Of a DNA stretch of 64,000 nucleotides, positions 48,405 to 58,362 are shown piece by piece. The translations under genes were made by a program, and so were the position numbers. A model generated the notes under the pieces. It was not told the DNA's origin. It made no database searches and saw only the letters and a program-made list of their open reading frames with translations. The stretch is from Neoconidiobolus thromboides FSU 785 (taxonomy: Eukaryota; Entomophthoromycota; Entomophthoromycetes; Entomophthorales; Neoconidiobolaceae): contig MU626272.1 in the NCBI GenBank assembly GCA_025603075.1, positions 124,001-188,000 of the forward strand, written 5' to 3'. Position 1 is the stretch's first letter, and each line of letters starts with the position of its first letter.

Positions 48405-49034
48405 ATGAAATCCGCTAATAATAGTTCAATCATGATGATGGATCCAACAACGGATTGTCCTGCTAAAAATACAAGATCTAAATCTAATTTATTAGATCAT
48501 ACAGTACAAGAGATTATTACTAATGTTAATGTCACGCCAAGAGCTAAAGGAAAGAAAAAATCAATGAGTACATCAAATACAAAAGAAAAAAGATTACAAA
48601 ACAATAATTCAAAATCAATTAAAAGAAAAAATAGCGTATCTGAAGATATTTATTTTGAATTTCGTTCCTCAAAATTACAGAAAAACATTAATCTCCCTTC
48701 AGATCAAGACTTCATTCAAGAAACTAACTTACAACGACCTAAAATAATAAAAGAAGTTCAACAATGTATAGAGTATTTGAATAGCAAATTAAAAAAAATT
48801 TATGGTAAAAATATACAGGGTAAAAATATTATGGTAAGTATTTATACTTATGTTGGTAAGAAACAAAATTTAAATGAGTTTAATGATGCTTTTATTAAAA
48901 AGAAAAAAGGAAGAGATAGGAAAGCAAAGGAGGAAGATAAGATAAACAAGGAGCAGGATAATATAGAGAAAGAAGATATAAATCAGATAGATACAAAAGA
49001 GAATTATAAAAAGGATACAAAAGAAAAGACGTAA
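48405..49034 (+). CDS. Lys-rich hypothetical protein, 209 aa
   Basis: An uninterrupted frame with a well-placed Met. It is low in hydrophobics and very Lys/Asn-rich. The N-terminal half has TPRAKGKKKSMS and KSIKRKNSVSED, both like nuclear localisation signals. A short ordered helix is likely at IIKEVQQCIEYLNSKLKKIY (about residues 114-133). The end is a Lys/Glu/Asp-rich tail. An internal GTAAGT at 48835 could be a splice donor that would change the C-terminus, but no matching acceptor is obvious. No domain is recognised; a nuclear protein is a guess. It stands alone. Confidence 0.55.
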   Translation: MKSANNSSIMMMDPTTDCPAKNTRSKSNLLDHTVQEIITNVNVTPRAKGKKKSMSTSNTKEKRLQNNNSKSIKRKNSVSEDIYFEFRSSKLQKNINLPSDQDFIQETNLQRPKIIKEVQQCIEYLNSKLKKIYGKNIQGKNIMVSIYTYVGKKQNLNEFNDAFIKKKKGRDRKAKEEDKINKEQDNIEKEDINQIDTKENYKKDTKEKT

Positions 49035-50156
49035 TTGGAGAATTTGTATGTACGTTGTGTTGTAATTAATTAGTTCGGTATTATTTGATTTCTAATGGAA
49101 TTATTTATAAAACAATTGACTATTTTAAGTGTATTATTTTAAAAATATTTATTCAAATAATGTTTGTTATATCTAATTAATAATAACCAAACAAGATTTT
49201 AGTTAATAATAAAAGATAAATTATGAAATTGAAACAAACATCAAATATTATTAATAAATAATAGAAATAAGTTGAAGATATCATCAACTAAAAGTTCATT
49301 TTTTGATTAGAATTCAACTTAATGGAAACATACTCCTTAAACCAATTGAGCTTTTTATTCCAAGAAGAGCGGCCACTTAGAGAGATAAAGAACTAGATTA
49401 AAAGTTGATTGATTCGTTATACTTTTTATAAACAACTTAGAATGAAATGAATGGTAATAACAGTGATTAGGTATAAAGTAAGAAGGAAAAGGATTCAATA
49501 TAAAGAAGAGAGGTCTTAATTTTAGAGAACACATCAAAACTAACCAAGTTATTAAAGGGACAGGGGATTATATTTAAGTGAGTCAAATCTATGAATAAAT
49601 AAAAAGTATATAGATTGGGAGGATCTAACCTAAGGTTGATTCAAAAAAGACAAGAAGCTTTGTTTAATTATAGAAATCTATTTTAACAAAAAAAAACAAA
49701 GTAAAAGTATTTAATACACAGTGTGGGAAATCTTTTTGCTCATTTGTACTTTTATATCAACTCAGTTTAAAAAGCTATCTAATTATAATTATTACATTAG
49801 AATGTTCACTTCTTAAATGTTCTGGTTATTTTATAAATTTAATATAGCTACTCCAACTCTATTGCAACTTAGTTTGTAATCTTTTTAAAGACATTGCTTT
49901 TTTCGTTTTTTAAGTTTAATTTTAAATTTGTCCTAATTTTAATTGAATTTTAGTTTTAAATGAACAGTTAATTATATCTTAATAGAGTTGTAACATCCGT
50001 GTTTAGTAATTTCTTAATATTAATAAAAGATGCTAATATTTAATATAACATGAAATTTAAAATTTAAAATATTCCTATTATAAACTTTATTATTTACAAT
50101 ATAAATTCAACTTCTTAATATTTAAACTATTAACTACATAATTAATAAAAATTTAT
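49035..50156. other. Spacer around the decayed ORF
   Basis: Apart from the block at 49322-49690, AT-rich DNA with no gene or repeat. Confidence 0.5.
49322..49690 (+). pseudogene. Decayed ORF of unknown family
   Basis: From ATG 49322 a single frame reads METYSLNQLSFLFQEERPLR, EIKN and then a series of TAG/TGA/TAA codons separating coherent basic and aromatic text (LIRYTFYKQLRMK, VITVIRYKVRRKRIQYKEER). The frame is held for ~370 nt and most stops sit where Trp or Gln would fit. This looks like a gene eroded by C-to-T (or G-to-A) changes. The opposite-strand ORF at 49355-49537 is its shadow. The family is unknown. Confidence 0.3.
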
Positions 50157-50921
50157 TTAATTTCGATGAGTTAAAAACATGAAAAGAAGATAAAACATTA
50201 ACAAAGTGGGTAATAAATTCCATGGCTGACTCATAGTAGGGATTGAATTAGAGGTAGAAGAATTAGGAGATTTTGAAGAAGTACTACCAGAAGTATTTGA
50301 AGATGAACCACCAGTTGATGAAATTGAATTAGTATTAGGACTAGTGCTAGAACTTCCATCTTCACCACCCATAATCCAAACATCTGGTTTATTATCATTA
50401 TTAATAGATTTACAATAACAATCTGCTAATTTTTTTTTATCTGTATCTTTACATTCCAAAAAACTAGGCAATATAAATTCCATTTTATCTCCTTTCTCCA
50501 AAATAAAGCATTTCTCTTTAGTATCTAGTTTAGCCATTTGACAATAAGAAACTAACTCATAAGTAATTAAAAAGGTAGCATCTTTAGTTACTTTGCTTGT
50601 AAAACCAGCTGATTTTAAACATGCTTTCTTATCATTAGATTCAAAACTGGCTTCCATAATTTGCATACGCGCTGTATAAGCTACTTTATCACTATAACTT
50701 TGACCTGGTTTTCCATCTTTAAATTCCATCTTTGGAGCAGCTCCAATAGTAGCCACAATTGCTCCTGTATCTTGACCATATTGAATAGAAGCTAAGGCAT
50801 CGGTATCAGCTACTTTATTCGCTTTTAATTTGTTGATTCCTCCTTGAATAGAATCAATTACTTGCTCAGGCTTAAATTCTTTTTCTACCATTATTATATA
50901 TTTTAGTGAATTTCTTTTCAA
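50157..50921 (-). CDS. Unknown protein with Ser/Thr-rich stalk and hydrophobic C-terminus
   Basis: A single exon of 254 aa (or 244 aa from the internal Met of MVEKEFKPEQ). Residues ~10-185 form an ordered domain with six or more Cys (KKACLKSAG, SYCQMAK, EKCFIL, FLECKD, DCYCKS). Residues ~190-232 are Ser/Thr/Asn-rich. The last ~20 residues are hydrophobic (LLPTLLMFYLLFMFL) and end in THRN. A Ser/Thr stalk followed by a hydrophobic tail is the layout of a GPI-anchored protein, but no N-terminal signal peptide is visible. A missed upstream exon could supply one; otherwise it would be tail-anchored. No family is recognised. Confidence 0.65.
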   Translation of the reverse strand: MKRNSLKYIIMVEKEFKPEQVIDSIQGGINKLKANKVADTDALASIQYGQDTGAIVATIGAAPKMEFKDGKPGQSYSDKVAYTARMQIMEASFESNDKKACLKSAGFTSKVTKDATFLITYELVSYCQMAKLDTKEKCFILEKGDKMEFILPSFLECKDTDKKKLADCYCKSINNDNKPDVWIMGGEDGSSSTSPNTNSISSTGGSSSNTSGSTSSKSPNSSTSNSIPTMSQPWNLLPTLLMFYLLFMFLTHRN

Positions 50922-51904
50922 TAATTTATTTAATGAAATTGAATTTAATGAGGTATTTATACTTTTAATAATTTCCAGTAAAATTATCCAAACTTTCTTC
51001 TTTTAAAAACCAATGATTTAGTTAAAGAAGATGATTGTAATTTAGTAGCATCACATGAATTCCAATGATAGCTTTCTATTTTCATATCTTTTTATAAATA
51101 AACGATATACAAGTACATAATTGAAGTAGCTATTTTTTATGACCTATATTTCTATTTATTATAATATCATTAAGTGACGTTATATATATAAATAGTTTAT
51201 GATGATATTCAATAGAAAACTTAGGAAATCTTAAGATTCACTAAATAATCAGCAGATTGAATATTAATTGAATAATGTGTAGTAACTAATGTAATTGTGT
51301 TTATATTTTTAGTTTGAAATGATCATTCATAATCTTGGCAGAAGTATTTTTATATAGTATGATGTCTAATATCTATTCGCATCTATTTAATATAATTATT
51401 TATAAAACAATCATATTATAAAATAGAAAATAAAAAATATATAAATAATACAATATTTGGTTAAATAATAACTATTTATTCTGCAACTAATTCAATTTAA
51501 ACATAAATTGAATATTAATTTTGTGTTTATTAAATAGAAAATAGCTAAAATCCTTATGATTTAATCTAACAAATAAAAAATGCCCAATCGATGTTTAACA
51601 TATTTTCATAATATGCTTATTTTTTTACAAATGAACATTTAACAATTCAATAATTTAATTATTCTTTAATCTATAAATTCAATTGCATTTTTTGTCATAA
51701 TTAATTAGGACTTTTTAAAAAATACTCCAATGAAATCATACTCTAACTATATTTAACATAGATGATTGAACTTTCAAACAAACTTATTTATCAAACTTAG
51801 AAAATATTTGATTACGTAATTACTTTCTATTTTCAATTATTTAATAATACATGTTTAATTCAATAATACAATTTTAATCTTGTATCAATCCATTATACAG
51901 TCAA
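50922..51904. other. Spacer between divergent genes
   Basis: Nearly 1 kb, promoter side of both flanking genes. Nothing recognisable seen. Confidence 0.55.
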
Positions 51905-52855
51905 ATGCCTTTTTCATTACATAGTCATTCGGGTGAGTTTTGTCATCATGGAGAAGGTACTTTAGAATCTATGATATTAAAAGCTATAGAAAAGCAATAT
52001 TTAATTTATGGAATATCTGAACATGTACCTAGGTTTAATAAGTGTCATTTTTATCCAGAAGAACAAGATTTATCAGAAAATGATTTATTACAATTGTTTC
52101 AAGGTTATATTAGAGAAGCTAATCGATTAAAACTCAAATATCAACATCAAATTGAAATATTGATTGGTGCAGAAACAGAAAATTTAGGTATGGAATATTT
52201 AACGCAATTAAAGGAATTGTTAAAGGAAAATCAAGTAGATTATTTAGTTGGTTCTATTCATCATGTTAATAATATACCCATCGATTTTAATCAAGAATTG
52301 TATAATGAAGCACTAAAAACTCACAATAATAACTATGAAACTTTATTTTTAACTTATTTTCAGCAACAATATGAAATGATATGTCAATTAAAACCAAGAG
52401 TTATTGGTCATTTTGATTTGATTCGATTATTTTGTCCGAAAGATAAAGATTATCATGTTAAATTTCCAAATACTGTTTATAAAGCAATTAAAAGGAATAT
52501 ACAATTAGTAGTGGATTATGATGGTTTATTTGAAATTAATACAGCTGGTTTTAAAAAAGGATTGAATTCGGCTTATCCATTTCAAGATATCATTAGTTTA
52601 ATTTTAGAATTAAAAGGTAAATTTACTTTAAGTGATGATGCTCATAGACCAAGTGAAGTTGGTCAATATTACAATAAAGAATTAAAAGAGTATTTAATAA
52701 AAATGAAAATTAAAGAATTATATTGTTTTACCAAAAGAAGTAAAGAGCCAATATTTAATGAAGACAATAAACATGATTGTGAGAAACATTTAACTAATCA
52801 ATTGGAGCTTATAAAGTTTAATGATTGGGAAGATATATTAATTGATAAAAATTAA
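51905..52855 (+). CDS. HIS2: Histidinol-phosphatase (PHP family)
   Basis: A single exon of 316 aa, typical for His2/HisK. The PHP metal-site motifs are present: SLHSHSGEFCHHG (residues ~4-16), YGISEHVPRF, IGAETENLG, YLVGSIHHVN, VIGHFDLIRLF, FEINTAG and LSDDAHRPSEVG. The enzyme dephosphorylates L-histidinol phosphate, the penultimate step group of histidine synthesis in the cytosol. The first Met at 51905 places the HxH motif at residues 6-8, as expected. It converges with UTP5 (214 bp between stops). No other histidine gene is nearby. Confidence 0.92.
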   Translation: MPFSLHSHSGEFCHHGEGTLESMILKAIEKQYLIYGISEHVPRFNKCHFYPEEQDLSENDLLQLFQGYIREANRLKLKYQHQIEILIGAETENLGMEYLTQLKELLKENQVDYLVGSIHHVNNIPIDFNQELYNEALKTHNNNYETLFLTYFQQQYEMICQLKPRVIGHFDLIRLFCPKDKDYHVKFPNTVYKAIKRNIQLVVDYDGLFEINTAGFKKGLNSAYPFQDIISLILELKGKFTLSDDAHRPSEVGQYYNKELKEYLIKMKIKELYCFTKRSKEPIFNEDNKHDCEKHLTNQLELIKFNDWEDILIDKN

Positions 52856-53069
52856 ATAAAGTTATTATTATTATTATTAATATAACAAATTTAGTTATAG
52901 ATTTTAAAAAATAATAAAATGAAATAAAAACACATAGTATAAATACATAATTTCTATATTTTTAAAAATTTAAAATGGAAATGAAAACGAAAATTATATA
53001 AAGATCCATTTCACTATTCTCTTAATTTTATCTCGCTTCATTCTATTAAACCTCATTGAATAACCCATT

Positions 53070-55371
53070 CTATACCACCAGATCCAAATCCTCATCACTA
53101 ATATCGAAAACTTCTTCTTCTTCATTCTTCTTTTTCTTTTGATTTTTACTCTTTGAATTATCAATATGATTAATTGGAATTTGTTGATTTTCTAAATAAA
53201 TTGGAGCTACTTTACGTTTCTTTTGTTGTTCACTTTGTTTCTTTTGTAATACAATAGTAGCTTGAATAAAATCTAATTTTGAATTCATTTTAGATAATTC
53301 TTTAATATCTTGACAACGAGCTTCACTAGCTTGAATAAATTGAGCTAATTTATCAGCAGTCCAAGGAATCTAAAAGTTTAAAAAAAGAGTTAATTCATAA
53401 TTTAATTCAGATAAAATAATTTTGAGTTTTAAATAAATAAACTTACCGTCACTAAATAAGAGGAGTATTGAATTAAAATCTCTCTAATCCATTCTAAATG
53501 CTTGATATGCGTTCCTTTTCTTTTACAAATAAGATCAACGAGATATTGAAATAATTGTGGTATATGAAGATCTCCCATATTACTAACTGTTGGGGCAATG
53601 GAACGTACTACTGTACTAGTAATGGTAGCTTCCAATAAATTGATATCATTAGTATGTAATGCTTGTTGCATTACTTTAGCTACTGACTCTTCTAAATTAG
53701 GAATGTTCTTAACGTTTTGAACTTCTTTTTCATTCATTAAGTTAGTAGTGAAAGTATTGGTGATATTATCCGAGTTATTAAGTTTTAACTCGGTTTCTAA
53801 TGCTGATAACTTTTCCCCCATAGTCAATGCAACAGATGCATTAACTCCCTTGGAATTAAATCCTGATTTAATAGTAACTTGATTGGATATCTTAGATAAG
53901 GCATCCTGATATAAAATGTTAATATAAACTATAATTAATAATAATAGAATGTTATATTATATTAAACTTACCAAAGTTTTGTTTTCTTTAAGTAAAGCAC
54001 TTGGATCCACACATTCATAACTAGTAAATTTTTCTTTATAAATTTTTGGAAATTTCTAAATTTAATTAAAAATAAAACTATATTAAAATAATAAATTAGG
54101 AATGTCTTACCAAAGTTTCAAAACTTAAATTCCAAGTATCTCCTCTAGCAACAGTAAAAGATTTACCATTTTCAGCACAAACTACTTGTAATACTGGAAT
54201 TTGAACCTTGGATGGAGTTGTGAATTGAATAGTTGTATTTGGATATCTTTTATCCATTTGTTTCCATCCCTTAGATTTATCTTCATGGGCATAGAATGTT
54301 TTCCATATACCAATGTTACCTTTTTCAGTTACTGATACAACAGTCGAAGAACTGGATAACACTACTTGATAAATTTCATCATCGAGAGTGAGACCTAAAG
54401 AATAGAGAATTAGTTAAAAAATGGTGAAAGAGTTAATTTACCAGTTGGTAAAGTAATGAAGGAATCTTTTTGAGCAAATTTTGTCATTTTATGAACACTT
54501 ATAAACCGATCTTGATGAGCACAAGTGATAAAGGACTTTTGTTTAGAGTTGGCTGAAATGGATTGAATTTTATTAATGTGACCAGGAAGCGACTAAATAA
54601 TAATAAAATTAATATGAAAAAGTTATTTCAATAAAAATAGAAATTACTTTAACCAATTTGCAAGTATCAATATTCCAAACATTAACTGAGTTGCCACCTG
54701 AAATTAAAAATTCATGTTCCTCAAAAGCAGCTAATTTATTAATACTTTCGGAATGAGCTTTCCAAGTACTAAAAATTTAGTTCAATATAAATTTAATTAA
54801 AACTTGAAATCAGTATTAAGTTACTTTAAAAGTTGTCCTGTTCCTAAATTCCATTTAGCAATTTTACCATCCGTTGAACTTGAAAATCCAAATTTTTTAA
54901 AAACTACAAAATCAGTGATAGGCCCGTTATGTGCCTCTGCAAGTTTTAATATAACTTCATTATCAGGTAAGGAGTAGATTAAGATACTTCCATTATCACA
55001 ACACAATACTAATAATTGTTCCTTTTTCTATAAATAAATTATTAACCATTTTTCAAATCCCTTTTTAGAATTATTAATAATAACAATGACCAAAAACTTA
55101 CATGACCAAAACCATCAATAGTACACCATTTTAAATTTCTAATACTTGATTTCGTAGGGGAAATGATATCGAATTCCAACTTATTTTTAATCACATCAAA
55201 TACTTTAATTTTTTGACCAGTAACTGTAGTCACCAAAGAAGCACAATAATTGATTAAATTATCAAATATAATGATTGGTGCTTCATTCACTCTCTTTAAA
55301 GATTCATTATGGATCGCTTGTTTTTTACGCTTTTGAAATAACTCTTTTTCAATTATACTTTTTTTTCCCAT
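53070..55371 (-). CDS. UTP5: Small-subunit processome WD40 protein Utp5 (WDR43)
   Basis: Eight exons: 55102-55371, 54825-55027, 54648-54768, 54442-54592, 54111-54394, 53972-54055, 53447-53905, 53070-53369. They encode 623 aa. The N-terminal two thirds form a WD40 propeller with weak repeats (LCCDNGSILIYSLPDNEVIL, GFSSSTDGKIAKWNLGTG, VVSVTEKGNIGIW). Residues ~460-540 fit the Utp12 domain (ALHTNDINLLEATITSTVVR, then TKxIKHLEWIREILIQYSSY-like text). A Lys-rich then acidic tail ends DISDEDLDLVV. Utp5 is part of the t-UTP/UtpA group, which binds nascent pre-rRNA early and supports rDNA transcription. Among Utp12-domain WD proteins (Utp4/5/12/13/21), length and lack of a second propeller favour Utp5/WDR43. 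Confidence 0.85.
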
Positions 55372-55496
55372 CCTTGAAAGCCGATATTAAGATGCAAGTA
55401 TTGATATTAAACAATTTCAAATTCAAGTCTCTACAAATGTTAAGAAAGTGAACCAATTAAAGCTCAAATTTGGGAATAGAATTCAATTATAAGAAA

Positions 55497-55590
55497 TGGG
55501 GATGTATTTTTTGTTGAGAAATCTTACTAATACTTTTTCACTTAAATAGCGTTTAAAAAATGGAAAATTAATGAAACTGAAAAAACACTG
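55497..55590 (+). mobile_element. MITE copy 10 (decayed right end)
   Basis: Left end TGGGGATGTATTTTTTGTTG is intact. The right end is degraded after AATGAAACTGAAAAAACAC, with no CATCCCCA. The core reads AAATAGCGTTTAAAAAATGG. Confidence 0.78.
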
Positions 55591-55790
55591 AAATGGAATT
55601 TCGTTATAAAATGAGATGGTTGTATATTAAATGTTTGCTATTGTCACAACTTAGAATAATAAGTTAAAATTATATTTTTAAATAGATGATATATAATCGA
55701 TGATAAATTGTAAATAAAAATGAGACTTACATTTTACTTTTTTAAAATATAAAGTATATTAAATATAAAAAGGATAATAAATAAATAGTA

Positions 55791-55887
55791 TGAGGATATT
55801 TTTTGTGTTTAAGAATTTTAGTAATAATCTTTCTACTCAAATAACGCTTAAAAGATAGAAAAAGTGGAGCTAAAAAAAACGCTCCCA
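55791..55887 (+). mobile_element. MITE copy 11
   Basis: TGAGGATATTTTTTGTGTTT at the left, AACGCTCCCA at the right, flanked by TA. The core AAATAACGCTTAAAAGATAG is close to copy 2. Confidence 0.85.
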
Positions 55888-56239
55888 TATAATAAAAAGC
55901 AAAAATTGCTTTCTATATAAAGTATTGCTTAAACATTACAAAGCTCACTTTAAAAAAAAGTAAGCTTGTCAGTAAAAGTAATCTTAATTTTAAAATTTTC
56001 AAAATCCAGTAGTTCAAAAAAACCCAAAATTTAAAAACCTATTTATAGCTACTGCAACTCTATTGTGATTCAATTAAATATATATTTAAAAAATTGAATT
56101 TTTGGTAGGTTTTAGAGCCAGCTATTTGTTCATATGTTTTTTTTAAAGCATAACCTCAAATTTTATTGTTACAATAGTGACAGCAAGTTGTATCATAAAA
56201 TTGATTACTTTTAATTAATATAGCACAATAGTCACCATA

Positions 56240-56339
56240 TGAGGATGTTTTTTTTGATTTCATCATTTTTCCATTTTTTAAGCACTGTTTGAGTAGAAAG
56301 ATTGTTACTAAAATTCTTAAACACAAAAAAACATCCCCA
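56240..56339 (-). mobile_element. MITE copy 12
   Basis: Reverse orientation: TGAGGATGTTTTTTTTGATT at the left, AAAAACATCCCCA at the right, flanked by TA on both sides. One of the best-preserved inverted ends. Confidence 0.87.
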
Positions 56340-56654
56340 TATAAACATAAAATGAGTTTATATTATACAGTAATGATTGGAAAATTTTAGTTTTTATGCT
56401 AGGAAAAAACCAGTATAGAAAAATCAAAATTTTCCAATTACCGCTGTAAAGTTAGAGTTTTTATTATCAAAATTATATAAATAATAGAAATCTAGTTTTG
56501 TAGAGAATAAGCATAAATTAGATAGTAATACAAAACATTCGAGAGATGATAAATTAATTTTATGAGTTGGTGCTAAAAAATCCCATGTCCAAAATCAGCC
56601 ATAAGGAGCTGTAAGCTGAACCGTATAAATGAGACCTTTTTGCACAAATCTTAC

Positions 56655-57400
56655 TGCAAAAAAAGATGGATTACAAATCAAACCTAGAAATTCCCAATCA
56701 AACAGAAGATGAGATTAAATATAATGAAGAAACTAATAATCGACAAAATTAATTAAGTTACTAAATAATTTATTTTTATTTTTGTGACTATTTATAAAGA
56801 AAACTATGCAAAGATGGTTGTAAGTTGGTTTCAGAACAATAATTAGATTTTGATATCAAGTTCTAACTTTATTAATAATTAAAATCTAGGTTTTTACATA
56901 TGAAAAATTAAGGGCAGTATTCTAGTAATATTATAAAAATACTCTATTATATTTGTTTAAAAACGGTATCAATCAACTGAGCTAGATGGGATTATATTAT
57001 TAGCTCTGTGAGTTACTTTTTGGTTACTTTATTTACATGACAAATGCTTTATAGCATAATATAAGGTATCAAACCTGATACTTACACTAAATATTTGCTA
57101 TTTTTGAATAATAAAAGAAATCTAAAGACATACCTTCACCAATCATATTATAACCACTTATAATACAAATTCTACTTTAAATAATCATGATAGGGGCTGC
57201 TTAGCATACAGATTGTTCATCTGATATTAAAAGAATGATGACATGAAATAAAGAGTTAGGAAAGATATATTATCATTATAAATTGAAGATATTGAAAACG
57301 TATAAACGAGGATTGAAAAATGGTTCAAAACATTTATTTAATCTAAAAAAAAGGAGTAGTTGGGTTCGTAGATAAAACTAAATGCTTATAGAAGATTTAT
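56655..57400 (+). pseudogene. Decayed coding block, possibly a multi-helix membrane protein
   Basis: It opens with ATG at 56655 and MDYKSNLEIPNQTEDEIKYN, then a TAA after 28 codons. Further on, about 56970-57240, one frame reads SIN, stop, ARWDYIISSVSYFLVTLFT, stop, QMLYSII, stop, then GIKPDTYTKYLLFLNNKRNL. Alternating hydrophobic stretches suggest a membrane protein, and stops sit mostly at sites where Trp or Gln would fit. No family can be named. It may include more than one relic. Confidence 0.25.
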
Positions 57401-57454
57401 TCATGTTTTGAAATTTAAATAACCCAACTAACAAACTTAGTAGATTCACTAAAT

Positions 57455-58362
57455 TTACTCTTCTGCTTTGGCATCTTGGTTTGCTTCTAATAAATTTATT
57501 AATAATTTAAAATAATACTTATTTTCATTTTTACCTGTGTTATTTTCTTGCATATCAGTGGTCCATAAGGTTAAGTTGTCACGTAAAAGTTGCATTATCA
57601 ATGTGCTATCCTTGTAACTATCTTCATTAAGACTATCTAATTCAGCAATGGCATCATCAAAAGCTTGTTTAGCGAGATGGCAAGCACTATCTGGTGAGTT
57701 TATAATTTCATAATAGAAAACGGAGAAGTTAAGTGCAAGACCAAGACGGATTGGGTGAGTTGGAATAAGATCTTTATTAGCGATTTCAGTGGCCTTCTTG
57801 TAAGCTTCAAGAGAAGCGTCAGCAGAAGCATCACGTTCTTTTTCGGTTAAGAATTCAGCGAGGTAACGGTGGTAATCTCCTTTCCTGTAAAAATTAGTAA
57901 GCATTTAAAAAAATGGTTTAAAATTAATTACATTTTGTAATAGAAAACGAGACATTCTCCGGTCTTGGCATAAGGGATAAGGAGGTCATCGAGTACTTTA
58001 AGAATATCATTACAGATATCTGAAAGTTCATTTTCAATCTTTTTGCGGTATTCCACAATTCTAGTAACGTTTTCAGCGTTTCCTTTTGAGTCTTCTCTGC
58101 TTTCAATTGATGAGACAATTCTCCAGGAAGCACGACGAGTACCAATAACGTTCTTATAAGCAACAGAAAGTAAGTTACGTTCTTCAACAGTAAGTTCTTG
58201 CTTTTCACCAGCTACAGCTTTCATGGACTCCACCATTTCTGGTATTCATTGAGTTAAATAATCAAATAAAATAAAATGAAATAAAAACGAATTACCGTCA
58301 TAACGTTCAGCTTGTTCAGCTAATTTGGCGAGGTAAACGTTTTCGGATCTCTTTGACTCCAT
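57455..58362 (-). CDS. 14-3-3 protein
   Basis: Three exons, 58296-58362, 57932-58238 and 57455-57884, encode 267 aa. It begins [20 protein letters not shown], then [12 protein letters not shown]. Further hallmarks are [20 protein letters not shown] (amphipathic groove Lys and Arg), [34 protein letters not shown] and the C-terminal signature [18 protein letters not shown]. The acidic tail is longer than in most 14-3-3s ([20 protein letters not shown]). It binds phosphoserine/threonine partners as a dimer in the cytosol. In yeast the counterparts are Bmh1/Bmh2. The only copy in this window. Confidence 0.95.

Larger units (their letters stand above)
55372..57454. other. MITE-rich spacer with a decayed coding block
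   Basis: Three MITE copies (10-12) lie within 850 bp, followed by the decayed block at 56650-57400. No intact gene. Confidence 0.55.

Noticed and set aside
55495-56339. CRISPR-like regular repeats
   Set aside because: The repeated units are ~100-bp MITE copies with unequal spacing and mixed orientation in a eukaryotic genome.
57924-58208. - strand ORF of 94 codons
   Set aside because: Out-of-frame reading of the second 14-3-3 exon.
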